Counted from the first letter of the stretch, positions 11,878 to 22,429 are shown. The stretch: 64,000 bases of DNA from Siphonodentalium dalli (GCA_032622095.1 CP136064.1:220550205-220614204); one strand, 5' to 3'. Notes: generated from the sequence alone by a model not told the origin. A program made the numbers and translations.

Positions 11878-12125
11878 TTTGTGTGTGATTAGCCAGTAGC
11901 ATTGTGCTGTCTTCTGTAACACAATCAGGCTCTTGCTTAGGTAAAATATAGTAGGTCTTTATGATAACATTCTGTTTACGTGATGGTCATGGTATATATG
12001 AACGAAACTGTATGCGTTTTAATGTTTTTCTGTTTACGGTGATTAGAACAAATATGAATATTTTCGACAACTAAGGCCTCACGTGCCTTTAATAAATAAC
12101 AAGTTTTGGGAAATTTGACACCATA

Positions 12126-12247
12126 GTTGACACTGGTTAGCATCATTTTGTTGCAATAAATCGATTCTGATAACTAAAGCGTATTTTGAAGAAATGTTGT
12201 TGTATCTTGATTATATGGAGACGTCTGATCGGATTGAGTACCTTTAA
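12126..12247 (+). repeat. Dispersed repeat (12/33 kb family), copy 1
   Basis: TTGACACTGGTTAGCATCAT...GATAACTAAAGCGT...TGTTGTTG...GATCGGATTGAGTACCTTTAA is matched at 33068-33200 on the same strand. The ending, with a CTTTAA, looks like the end of a transposon-type repeat; class unknown. Confidence 0.65.
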
Positions 12248-13130
12248 GTCAAGCATATAATAAAGAGAATGATATAACATCAAGTATGATTAAGTGGTGA
12301 AATGTGTCTTCTTGTTAATCAGCATTCTCCAGTATCAACTTAAGTGTTATTCATATAATTTATGCTATCAATTTGATATGTACACAGCATCTCATATTTT
12401 AATGGGAGATCACACATGACATCTTATTTTCTTGTATTTGCTTACCATACTTATCAATTAATCCAATATAGATAACTCTATTTTGCTAGTGGCTAATTAT
12501 AACAGGTTTTGTTTCTTCGTCTATCAGAATCTAGCTATTTATAATTGAATTTTCAATTTTACTATATGCGAATATGAGCTAGGAAGACCTATCTACTCAT
12601 CTACCAAAATAATTCACGGACTAAATCATAAATAATCATAGTACTTTACCATATTTCAAACAACAGCATCTGATAAAATATTTCATCTTGACTGATTGTG
12701 ATGATAAAATGCACTGAAAAGAATCAGATACTATTTACCGAGAACAAGTCTAAAATTAATATTAAGTCGTAATAGCACATACCGTTGGCGTTAGAGGCCA
12801 GTTCAGTTATAATTATAGTATTTCTTCTCATAAATCCTTGTTTTCGTGCTACTATGGGGTAGCTGTCCAAAACATGGCCGAAACAAATTAGCATAAACTG
12901 AAAAAAAATTGGGTCACGGGTTGGGTGGGTCCAGAAAATGGTCAAAAGCAAAAAATGAACATACATGCCTGAAAAAATTTCCGACACTAATATTCGAACT
13001 TTTTAGTTGATACTTTTATCGGAAAAGTTTTATTCTGTATTATTTACATCGAAACGTCTGGGTAATTCAATTTATACCACGATCGCCTATCTTACTATAT
13101 AAATAAAGCCATCTGTTTAAATTTTACATT
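12248..13130. other. No recognisable gene
   Basis: AT-rich sequence. The frame at 12724-12987 (-) has no recognisable domain. At 13131-13195 GTTGATTAAAC-like motifs occur three times just before the 13259 foldback. Confidence 0.5.
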
Positions 13131-13258
13131 TAATCAACACCTGTTGATTAAACGTGCCTACTGTTGATTAAACTTCGCAGAGTGGATTAAACTTTCTCCA
13201 TACAATTTGAACGGAAAAGTGTTTATCCATCGCATTGTAAAGATCGTGGCATAAACAA

Positions 13259-13400
13259 AATATACGCATAGTGTTTCTGGATAACAAATTTAATCCAATC
13301 GTGGGATTGGCGATTTACGCCACTCGCTGAAGCTCGTGGTGTAAATCGCCAATCCCACTCGTGGATTAAATTTGTTATTCAGAAACATTAGGCGTATATT
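13259..13400. repeat. Foldback element, ~65-bp arms, ~10-bp loop
   Basis: AATATACGCATAGTGTTTCTG at the left is mirrored by CAGAAACATTAGGCGTATATT at the right. The arms continue through AACAAATTTAATCCA and GGGATTGGCGATTTAC to a loop at about 13327-13334. A few mismatches only; if transcribed it would form a hairpin of microRNA-precursor-like size or larger. Confidence 0.85.
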
Positions 13401-13624
13401 CTATATTTAACCACCAAAATTATTGTAAATAAACGGCGATCACCACAAGCGACGGAAACGGCCTCACTATCTGTTATGAAACGGAAATCCTAGGACGATA
13501 CGAAGGACGATCACGAAAGAATTCACTCGTGCGATGCGATGACTCAGTGCAACACCGTACATGTGAATGGCGATAACTTTTTTCTTCAGCAATCCGACAA
13601 CAAAAAGTTGGTGCCATTATTCAC

Positions 13625-13696
13625 GGGAGACATTGAGATTTGCCACCCGCTCGAGACATTTCGTTCTCGAGCAGGTGTCAAATCTCAATGTCTCCC
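13625..13696. repeat. Near-perfect hairpin, 32-bp arms, 8-nt loop
   Basis: Left arm 13625-13656 (GGGAGACATTGAGATTTG...) and right arm 13665-13696 (...CAAATCTCAATGTCTCCC) match at 30 of 32 positions around the loop CATTTCGT. It lies 225 bp after the 13259-13400 foldback and at the edge of the 13.7-16.1 kb repeat complex. Confidence 0.85.
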
Positions 13697-13739
13697 AAGA
13701 AGAAGTGCAACAACATGGTGTTCTCGCCTGCAACTCAGA

Positions 13740-15400
13740 GCTGTGTAACTTCTCGTCCCGAAACGTTACTCTGTCTGAGCGATACAACATAAGGGTGTTG
13801 AACTCAACAGAGGCACAGTTGATGCTAGTGCCTCTCTGTTCCGAAATAGAACTCCCCCCCTTCTCTCTATGAACAACACTTTATGCTGAGGTTGAAGTCA
13901 ATCGACTAACAATTCAGGGTAGTACTAGCCATCAGAGACGTGGCGACGGGGGTTTGGGGTGTCTCACCCCCCCCCCCCCAACTTTGGTCAAAATTTTCAG
14001 CAGTTGGAAATTTCATATCTGACACAACATTAGTTGGAAATTTCACACCAACAATAGGTTGAAAATGTTCTTGTAGTTTTATTTTCAAACTATTTATTGG
14101 GGGGGGGGGGGTATTATTTTTGGACCAATATTTGCATATTTTCCTACTATTGGTCAAACTTTTGGACTGAAGTGGCCATCAGTTGGAAATTTTCCAACCT
14201 TATGGTTTCATGTTAATTTCCAACACTTGGAAGGCTTGTGTCCTTGTACCTCCCCATGGCCAGTCAAAATCTACTGGTTAATTTAAGAAAACAATATTGT
14301 CCTACATTTCGTCAACATTGTCATTGGAATTGTCATCAGTTGGATAGTTTCCAACCTAAGCGGGGGTGTCAGGTTTGAAATGTCCAACCCTAGGAAGGCT
14401 TGAGGCTAGTCTAGATGCGAGGATTTTGCGGTTTTCTTGTTCAGATTTTCAAATTTTCCAACACCCGGCCCATGGTCCCTCCCCCGTGGCCAATAAAAAA
14501 CTAATAATTAGTTTAAGAAGCAAAATATTTTACTACGTTTGATCAAAATTGTGGACTGAAATGGTCATCAGTTGGATAATTTCCAACCTAATGGAGAGTA
14601 TGAGGTTAGAAATTTCCAACACTATTTGTCTTGTGTTGGACCACTAGATGTTAGGATTTATGCAATTTTCAGGTTCAACTAAATATCTGAATGTTCTCAT
14701 AACGGTATGTAGAACCATGGTTTATGAATATATATATATGCTATTAGGCCTGAGCACTGAGATGCAAGGGGTGCAAATGGAATTATGCAAAACTTGTGTT
14801 TCGTCTGATTCCAGGGGGTGCTCAGTTGGAATTTCCCAACGCGGACACCATCCCAACGACGACTCTCTAGCCACGCCCCTGCTAGCCATGTGTCAAGTAT
14901 ATAATTGGGGGGGGGGTCATTTGTTCAGCTTTCGATGGTGGAGAGAAACACTGTTTGACTTATGAACCCCAATCATCAAATGAAATTTTATGAAAGACAC
15001 CAAGATTGTGTGTTCTCTTCACCAACTGAATTATGTGGAACTTCTAGTCCCGACGTGTTTCTCTGTCGTTCAGCAACGCGTTATGTTGAGGTTGAACTCA
15101 ACAGAACGACAATTTAGGATAGTGCTTGTTCTAGTATGTCGAATTCGCCGAAATGTCTCTTTCCCTCTCGATCTATCTCTGGGCAACACATTAGGGGGTG
15201 AGCTAAATGGAGCAAACATGCAGGGTATGTAGCCGTTACGATATGCGGAAGTGCAAATGACTCTCTCTGGTCAACACATCTACTGAGGTTGAACTCAACG
15301 GACAACCATTCATGATAGCTCTTGTCCTATGCCGATATGTAGATATGTTACTATGAACAACACATTATGCTGAGGTTGGACCGTTGAGCTTAACTGAGAT
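13740..15400 (+). repeat. Degenerate tandem/dispersed units with GAGGTTGAACTCAAC
   Basis: The phrase AACACATTATGCTGAGGTTGA (variants) followed by ACTCAACAGAACGACAA... recurs near 13795, 13869, 15071, 15179, 15268 and 15355. The 13740-13925 and 15030-15200 blocks align over about 180 bp (ACTTCTAGTCCCGA, TTTCTCTGTC, GTTGAACTCAACAGA). One member lies outside and the others inside the family B inverted repeat, so the whole 13.7-16.1 kb interval may be one decayed composite element. Confidence 0.6.
13985..14700 (+). repeat. Family B repeat, left arm (forward units)
   Basis: About three to four units of roughly 200-240 bp. Each has CATCAGTTGGAAATTTTCCAAC, a CAGGTTTGAAATTTCCAAC line, CCCCCGTGGCCAGTCAAAA and TTAATTTAAGAAAACAATATT. 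Poly-C (about 13968-13979) and poly-G (14100-14111) runs occur inside. The arm is mirrored by 15596-16112 and repeated forward at 57690-58270. Confidence 0.8.
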
Positions 15401-15595
15401 TAACATGGACGTGGATAGAGTGTCTCCGTTGGGGGGACCACCTTGGGAATTCCAATTGCACCCCACTTTAATCAGACCAACCACACGTTTTCGGAATTCC
15501 ATTTGCACCTTACCTTGCCCCTCAACTGCTCCCTTACAGTCGCTGAACGGCTCTAGTTGTCACTATAATCAGATGGAGGAACATACTATACCTGG

Positions 15596-16112
15596 TATCA
15601 GAAAATGTAGAGACTTTAATCTGAAAATTGCATAAATCCAATAATTTAGTGGTCTAATTGCGGACAAGTTGAGGATGAGAGACCAGGACATACCGGGCCG
15701 GCCATGGATCGGCCCAGTGTGAGAACATTTTGAAATCTGAATAAGAAAATCGCAAAATCCTATCATCTAGACTGGCCTCAAGCCTTGCTAGTGTTGGAAA
15801 TTTCAAACCTGATATCCCCCTTATGTTGGAAAATATCCGACTAATGACCATTTCAGTCCACTTGACAGAATGTAGTAAAATATAGTTTTCTTAAACTAAT
15901 TGGCAGTTTGTTTAATTGCTACAGGGGAGGGATTAGGACACACCGGACAGATCATGGTTGGGAACGGTGTGAGTATATTTTGAAATCTGAACAAAAACAT
16001 CACAAAATCCTAGCATCCAGACTGGCCTCAAGATTTCCTTGTGTTAGAAATTTCAAACCTGACACCACCACTTAGGTTGGGAAATTTCCAACTGATGACA
16101 ATTTCAGTCCAC
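15596..16112 (-). repeat. Family B repeat, right arm (inverted units)
   Basis: Carries the reverse complement of the 13985-14700 arm: GACCACTAAATTATTGGATT pairs with GACCACTAGATGTTAGGATT, and TGTTGGAAATTTCAAACCTG plus GGACTGAAATGGTCAT recur. Together the arms flank about 900 bp. The motif TTGGAAATTTCCAA is itself a palindrome. Confidence 0.78.
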
Positions 16113-16124
16113 ATTTTTTATCAA

Positions 16125-16255
16125 ATGGGCCAGTGCCAGTCGAGCAAGGGGGCGTGTCAGTCGACTGGGGTGGGCCATAGTGCCATCGAGCCCAGGGGTA
16201 GGCCATAGTGTCTGCCGACAGGGGTGGGCCAGAATTCATCACGAGCCAGGGCCTT
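16125..16255 (+). repeat. Minisatellite, GGGGTGGGCCATAGTG-type units
   Basis: Four imperfect ~30-35-bp units with GTCGAGC/GTCGACTGG followed by GGGGTGGGCCATAGTG or a variant. GC-rich against an AT-rich background. No coding reading. Confidence 0.7.
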
Positions 16256-17696
16256 AGTTCGCAAAACAGACAATCTATTTTGACAGAAAAGTAACAGGGT
16301 TCGCGAACATTCCGAGTTATCGCCTTCTAATGACAGTGTGGTAGGCGAACACGCTGTACACAGTGGATTTAGAAGAAAATCCGAGAAATCGGGGCGTTAG
16401 CGAAACGTGTGCATTTTTTAACAAAAACGAAAGCCTTCGAATATATATTCGAAGACGGGAGCGTTGTGAAATGTACAATCTTATGTATTAAAATATGGAT
16501 GTGACGTCACTCCTTTGTTCATCGAGTCCAGTTTATAGGATAATGGATGGTTATTGTCGAGATCGTACATTATTTTTCAAACAACGATTCATTATTTTAA
16601 CATCGGACGCTCAGTATCCAATTTAATGAACGGTTATTTTGCTGCGGACGATTTCATTTTATATGGCGTGCATGTATGATACCATAATGTATGCATGTAT
16701 CTGCCTATAGGCAACAGTAAGTGTTTTCAAGTATAATATCTCTCTGACTGATTGCTAGAAAGGACAGGATATAGACCAAAATACAGAGCCTCGTCACTCG
16801 GGTTGGGGTGAACTGGGGGGGGGGTAGCATACAACTTCAAATTCCAGGCATGTCGTTTCATGAATATGCATTGAATATGCAACTGTTAAAATTTCTCGAA
16901 TCTGATTCCGTTCCCGTGTGGCATGTTGTAGCAACACTGACGATAAAACGTAAAACATATATAGTAATGTACATGTAAATGTAGTCCTTCGATCTTCAGT
17001 ATTACCCGCGATCTCAAACTACAAGATCACCAAATATCCGATTTTGCACACCGCTCGCACCGATCTGCCATTCAATGTATACTTCTCCGCAAAATCCGAA
17101 ATATGCCGCATAATTAATTTAATACAAATGCCGAAATGTAAGGGCAAAGGGAACTCAGTGTGGGTACGTCGAGTTCATTCAACGGTCGGAAACGCAATAG
17201 TGTGCTGCCTGTCCGTTAAGTTGACAATGGGTTGAGATGTCACGCCATCCGTGCAGCCAATGGACGAGTGGATAGGGCCGAACACATGGTACAACTCAGG
17301 TGTCTTGATCCAATTTCGGGTTAATCCATTCTGATAAGAGGTGACGCATCAACAAATGGACTCGGCCATGTTTTAAGTCAGATAATAGCTTCAAACTGTA
17401 CATTATTTCAGTGATCCAATACAGTTTTCAGCCATTGTCCTATACTGAGGCATCTTTACCAGATTTTCGGGTGGCCTAGAAAAGGCCGTTTTTATGTTTT
17501 ATTACATGACAACTGGATAATGTGTCTTGATGGCTATACCTTTCTGTACGTTCACACCTTTCACTGGAAATATTTCGAATATGTGTTGATCACAGTGTTC
17601 ACACTGCCGTGAAATTTGCGAAAGAAAAAAAAGTGTCTCAACAAAATGGGTTAGTGGCTAAAGAAAGTGTCTCAAAGAATGTGGGTGTGTGACTCT
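16256..17696. other. No recognisable gene; one 20-bp perfect palindrome
   Basis: CTTCGAATATATATTCGAAG at 16435-16454 is a perfect palindrome. A CRE-like TGACGTCA lies at about 16501-16508. AAAGTGTCTCA is repeated at about 17630 and 17664. No named gene; the frame at 17044-17235 has no recognisable domain. Confidence 0.5.
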
Positions 17697-17721
17697 TAAA
17701 TTTACGGTGGCCCGTAAGTGC

Positions 17722-17974
17722 CACGGCGAAACAAACTTTTTACTCACGGCAAAACAAACTTTTCAATCACGGCAGAATAAACTTTTCACTCACGGCAGAA
17801 TAAACTTTTCACTCACGGCAAAACATTCTTTTCATCCACGGCAAAACAAACTTTTCACTCACGGCAAAACAAACTTTTCACTCACGGCAAAACATACTTT
17901 TCACTCACGGCAAAATAAACTTTTCACTCACGGCAAAATAAACTTTTCACTCACGGCAAAACATACTTTTCACT
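17722..17974 (+). repeat. Left TIR array, eleven 23-bp units
   Basis: Exactly eleven 23-bp units fit between 17722 and 17974. The core is CGGCAAAACAAACTTTTC, with variants AGAATAAAC, AACATAC and AACATTC; a twelfth unit breaks off as CGCGGCTTCG. The array reads through as an open frame only because 23-bp units lack stops in that phase; it is not a protein gene. Confidence 0.92.
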
Positions 17975-18330
17975 CGCGGCTTCGTGTACCTACTAAACTA
18001 TATTAAATTTTGTCACTCTGAAAATCAATCCGGTTACAATCTTAGACATCATGCAATACGACTCACAGTTGACGCCATAAAGGATATTTATAAGAATAAC
18101 TGATTACTGATTGATGATGACTAAATGATTAATTGTTTTTCCATTTTTATCCTTTGTTAGATAGCCAGTCAAATTCTCCTATTTTAAACTTAATAACTCA
18201 ACCAAATCCAATTTTTATTTCTAGTGAAGACTATATAGGCAGTGAACCACACTGAACTAAACTTAACCGACTCAGAGCTCCATATTAAGAATTACATCCC
18301 CTACCTTTGGAATTATTTTACTGATACTAC

Positions 18331-18374
18331 ATATATATAGATATATATATATATATATAAATATATATATATAA
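18331..18374. repeat. (AT)n microsatellite
   Basis: About 44 bp of nearly pure AT dinucleotides inside the 17703-19881 element. Confidence 0.9.
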
Positions 18375-18596
18375 TAATGATAATAATGAAATTTCTTCAG
18401 CTTTTTGACCAATATGTCTACACAACTCATATTGAGCCCCAAATGAAATGAATCAGTATTTTCCGTTCAATTAAAGGATAGGAGCTTCCATATGTTTTGT
18501 AACTTGTGCTCCGATCCCTTTATCGCCTCTCATCCATGTCACCAACTGTATTATCTTTATTTGTATTTTGTTTATTGACTGAGGGATAATAAAATA

Positions 18597-18715
18597 TGTT
18601 TAAATCATAAGGATACAGTTTTACCTTCTACAATAAGCGATTGGAATAGACTGCCAGCATATGTGAAACATTGTACCAACCTGGATATAAACACACCCGT
18701 ACTACTATTTTTGTC
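18597..18715 (+). pseudogene. LINE C-terminal scrap inside the TIR element
   Basis: The plus strand reads DTVLPSTISDWNRLPAYVK then HCTNLDI, which matches the conserved T-I/V-x-x-W-N-x-L-P ending of many jockey/RTE/CR1 reverse-transcriptase ORFs. Only about 35 codons survive, with a stop soon after. It carries no reverse-transcriptase core. Its presence suggests that the TIR element is a composite that acquired foreign pieces. Confidence 0.5.
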
Positions 18716-19259
18716 ATAGTCGCAAATCTCAAGTATTCCAAACGCGATTGAGACTGAACTGTAGTAATTTGAACTAATTTGTAGTCTGTACACCTCTTTT
18801 GGCTAGTAATACACGCGTTGCACATATATTACATATTCAACGGCCTTGGTATTCCATTTGCCTTCGCACCGAACGGCCTTATATGTACGCCGTCCGAGAC
18901 ATTTAAACGACCTGGGAGAGGACTTACAAAAAAGCCACAATAGGCTTGTTGTCTCATCTCATTCCAATCACCCATAATCATCCATTAGCATTTTGTTAAT
19001 ATATTAATCTTTTTTTTTTGTATTGGGAATAAATATTGTTTACACCAATTTTCGCAGGCGCTCGGCCAGGTTAGTGAGGTTATATAAATATATATGTGTG
19101 CTATAATCGTCCTTGTCAGATCATCTGTTTTTGACAAGACCACCTGCTATGCCAAGGACATTATTTATCTCGGTGTTTTGAATATGATATCCCCTGTGTT
19201 TGCGTGGGAGTCTCTTTGAATTCTGACTCAGTTGTGTTTTACTCAACACAAAAGTAAAA

Positions 19260-19484
19260 ATGCCACTTCCTCAAGGGTCACATTTTATAAAATTTCGGAC
19301 CTCCACGGTGTCAATCCCAATTGATGCAAATGGCACCGTGGCGCTCTCCACAGTACGGAGTCAATTTCCAGGCCCAGGGACAATTGGATTACAGTTCGTG
19401 CGGAATGGGGGGAAAATTGCAGGCATAATGAGTAATGTCTTGTTCGAATTATACACACAAACATTTAGATTGAGTAACATATAA
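19260..19484 (+). CDS. Small ORF resembling the TDP-43 N-terminal domain
   Basis: A 74-residue ATG-to-stop frame. Residues 19-38 (IPIDANGTVALSTVRSQFPG) followed by GL and RN at 43-49 match the pattern of the TDP-43 (TARDBP) N-terminal ubiquitin-like domain, whose core is P-x4-G-T-V-x-L-S-T-V-x2-Q-F-P-G and then G-L. That domain drives head-to-tail oligomerisation of TDP-43. The RRMs and glycine-rich tail are absent, and the last 20 residues diverge, so the domain is probably cut short. The ORF lies inside the minisatellite-TIR element, 180 bp after a TATAAATA. Capture from a host TARDBP-like gene is inference; a transposon-borne relative is equally possible. Whether it is expressed is unknown. 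Confidence 0.55.
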   Translation: MPLPQGSHFIKFRTSTVSIPIDANGTVALSTVRSQFPGPGTIGLQFVRNGGKIAGIMSNVLFELYTQTFRLSNI

Positions 19485-19638
19485 CCTGACAGTATCAAAA
19501 TACAGCGCCGTTAAAATGTCGGAACATCACCGCATGAGATATAGATTTACGACCTGATATACTATTGCTCGCATACCTCCCACGATATCACAGCCTTGAA
19601 AATATTTTTATCGCGAGAGAGAGAGGTTTAGCAATGTT

Positions 19639-19861
19639 ACCGTCAGTGAAAAGTTAATTTTGCCGTGAGTGAAAAGATTGTTTTGCCGTGAGTGAAAAGT
19701 TTGTTTTGCCGTGAGTGAAAAGTATGTTTTGCCGTGAGTGAAAAGTTTTTTTTGCCGTGATTGAAAAGTTTATTTTGCCGTGATTGAAAAGTTTGTTTTG
19801 CCGTGAGTAAAAAGTTCACGGCAAAATAAACTTTTCAAGTTTGAAAAGTTTGTTTTGCCGT
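19639..19861 (-). repeat. Right TIR array, inverted 23-bp units
   Basis: About eight to nine 23-bp units in the opposite orientation to the left array (GCCGTGAGTGAAAAGTTTGT...), starting at 19662, 19685, 19708, 19731, 19754, 19777 and 19800, with a more divergent one at 19639. A short internal flip at about 19816-19840 restores the forward orientation for one unit and forms a small hairpin. Confidence 0.9.
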
Positions 19862-20143
19862 GGCACTTACAGGCCACCGTATAAATTAACAGCCGTCCGA
19901 CAGATTAAGTTTAACAATCAGGCAACACTATGCAGCCACCAGACAGTTTGAACAAGAAAACCATAGTCAGAAATGGTAACGCCACCAAGATCATATTATT
20001 AGCCATAAATATAAATTATAATACAATTATTCTATAAACTAGCTTTCAAATTTTATGTGGGAAATTTGCATACTTCTATATTTCAAGTTTTCCCGTTTCT
20101 CGTGTTATACATTACTTTCTTCAAACTGTCTTCTTTATTACAC

Positions 20144-20712
20144 AAGCTGATGGGCCCGACTTCGTCCGGGATGTTTCCCATCTGATTTCCGGCGAAAGGC
20201 GCGATTTGACCTTCAATTGACTATTTCGAAAGTGAAGGTCAGGTCATGGTCATGATTTGACCCGTCCAAAACACCCCCACCCGGAGAAAAGTACCACTAG
20301 GTATCAAATTTCGTCGAAATCCGTCCGTTTTACCCCACTTGACCTTTAATTAACAATTTTGAAGGTCAAGGTAAGGTCGGAGTCATGATTTGACCCGTCC
20401 AAAACACTCCCCCGACAAAAGTACCCATAGGTATCAAATTTCGTCGAAATCCTTCCGTTTTACCCGATTTGACCTTTGATTGACCACATTGAAGGTTAAG
20501 GTCACGCCGATGTCACGATTTGACCCGTTCAAAACACTCCCCGGACAAAAGTATCCCTAGGTATCAAATTTCGCCGAAATTTGTCCGTTTTACCCAAATT
20601 GACCTTTCATTGACAGTTTTAAAGGCCAAGGTCGGGTCGGGCTCACGATTTGACCAGTCCAAAACACTTCCCGGACACAAATACCCATAAGTATCAAATT
20701 ACGTTGAAATCT
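20144..20712 (+). repeat. Tandem ~120-140-bp units with TGACCTT / AAGGTCAAGG
   Basis: After a head AGCTGATGGGCCCGACTTCG, four units start near 20200, 20339, 20466 and 20588. Each has TTTGACCTTYRATTGAC, a TTGAAGGTCAAGGT line, GATTTGACCCGTCCAAAACAC and GGTATCAAATTTCGTCGAAA. The same units lie inverted at 53812-54137, and the head recurs at 29847. It looks like a non-autonomous transposon family with variable internal unit number. Confidence 0.85.
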
Positions 20713-21086
20713 ATGGAAAGCCGAAGAGGACATGTTAGTTGCTAATTGCTAGATATACGACGCACGACTTGTCGCGGTATTTTAAAGGTGTTTCAAACTA
20801 GGAGATAGAAGGATTCTGCGTTTCAAATGGTGATGAATTATAGTAATTTATTCAAATTTTATGGTATAAATTGTTATTAAAACCGTATATACTATAACAA
20901 AAATGAATGACTCGAAAATTAAGTGGGCCTTTAAACAAAGTCACAATTGCAGTTAGGCTCATCTCATACTCGTTTAATCAGCGATATTCTGCTGCGCAGT
21001 TTGTTATAGTTCCCAGTATTCATTGAGCGTTATAGCCCCACTGTTATAATTCGCCTTTAGCAGGCGTACTCTTGCCTCAGATTATT

Positions 21087-21965
21087 GAGATATTAGGTCA
21101 CACGTAATGACATTAAATCGCATGGAAACATAGCAATTGTGTGGGCTGCTTGGCGTGAATATTTAATGAAAAATAAAGTCATACGTAATGACATTAAACT
21201 CAAGAAAACCCGCGAAAACAAAACAAAATCACATTTAATGTTTTAAGTTATTTCCTTCATAAAAAGAATCTTCGTGATAATGAACCCTCCCAATACTTTA
21301 GAATATAGAATTAACCTTAAAATAACAAAAACCTTCGGAATACAGAACCTTCGGAATAACGAACCTTCTGATTGGTGAACCTTCGGAATAGCGAACATTC
21401 AGAGAAATTTCGGAATAGTGGACATTCTGGATAGTGAACCTTCCGAATAGAGACATGCCCCCAATATTCATATTATATGCCCAGAGTTCAAAGGTATGGA
21501 CCCATAAAATCCTAAATTTGGCCCTTAAAATATTGAACTCCAAATTGGAGCCCACACAGAACATCACTTAAGTCAACTGTACCTGTGTCATGTCCCAATG
21601 CGGGAGGGTCCACAATATACCACAACATTCATATTATATGCCAAGAATTCAAAAGTATGGGCCCACGTAATGACATTAAATCTCAAGAAAACCCGCGAAA
21701 ACAAAACAAAATCACATTTAAGGTTCTAAGTTAAGTTATTTCCTCCTGTATCGGTATGCGCGCAGGATCAGTTCGGATGTGAGCGCACACTCCGTAAAAA
21801 GAATCTTTGTGATAATGAACCCTCTCAAATTAGTCTCAATACTTTAGAATATAGAATTAACCTAAAAATAACAAAAACCTTCGGAATAGAGAACCTTCGG
21901 AATAGCGGACCTTCGGGATAGCGAACCTTCATAATAGAAACATGCCCCCACAAGTACACCGGTGA
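21087..21965 (+). repeat. Tandem duplication (~480 bp) with CCTTCGGAATAG minisatellite
   Basis: A block from CGTAATGACATTAAA through ACCCGCGAAAACAAAAC and TTAGAATATAGAATTAACC to repeated CCTTCGGAATAGCGAA occurs at about 21185-21450 and 21666-21940; a third partial copy of its start lies near 21100. CATTCATATTATATGCC also occurs at 21463 and 21626. The minisatellite unit is 15-17 bp. Confidence 0.85.
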
Positions 21966-22302
21966 CGTAAACACATGTGCTAATCTTTGTTGTACTATCG
22001 TGACTCTATCGGTACGATTTATACTCAGTACGAAATAACCATAATAATACAGTCGCCCAGTGGATTATCGATCGACCACAGAATATGAAAATCTGCGTAC
22101 CAAGCAACACCACGGTGTGGCGTAATGAAAGCTCTCGCTAATTGATTCTCGGCTAATGCCACAGTGACTGGTTGTAATTGTATTCCGTACATGGGTGAAT
22201 GGGTTTCCTATTTCTACTCGATAAAAACACACTCATTGTATTGCTTTCACATTGCCAAACATTAGTGAAAGAAAGAAAGGACACATATATATCTATATTT
22301 GC

Positions 22303-22329
22303 GAATGTCTGTCTGTCTGTCTGTCTGTG
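22303..22329 (+). repeat. (GTCT)n microsatellite
   Basis: Six or so TGTC/GTCT repeats near 22303-22329. No other feature is attached. Confidence 0.85.
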
Positions 22330-22429
22330 TTCTATACAAATTCACAGGGGACCACCTAGGTGGCACAAAGGGGGTCTAATAGTGGTAACTTTTTACGAGA
22401 AAGATAATGGCGAGGGTTAGAATTTTCTA

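Larger units (their letters stand above)
17697..19887. mobile_element. TIR element with minisatellite TIRs and 6-bp TSD
   Basis: The ends are inverted copies of TACGGTGGCCYGTAAGTGCC (17703-17722 and 19862-19881), each followed inward by an array of a 23-bp unit. TAAATT lies directly outside both ends (17697-17702 and 19882-19887), which reads as a 6-bp target-site duplication and fixes the element at 17703-19881 (2,179 bp). The interior holds a LINE C-terminal scrap (about 18597-18715), an (AT)n run, a TATAAATA at 19083-19090, and a 74-codon ORF resembling the TDP-43 N-terminal domain (19260-19484). No transposase is visible, so mobilisation would need a partner in trans. A 6-bp TSD does not by itself settle the superfamily. 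Confidence 0.8.

Noticed and set aside
13539-13872. Overlapping open frames of 69 and 101 codons
   Set aside because: They cross the 32-bp hairpin and repeat units and match no family.
17722-17974. CRISPR-like array
   Set aside because: Units are directly adjacent with no spacers, and the surrounding DNA is eukaryotic; this is a minisatellite.
17689-18006. 105-codon plus-strand frame over the 23-bp array
   Set aside because: It is a by-product of eleven stop-free 23-bp units; the same array occurs inverted on the other side of the element.
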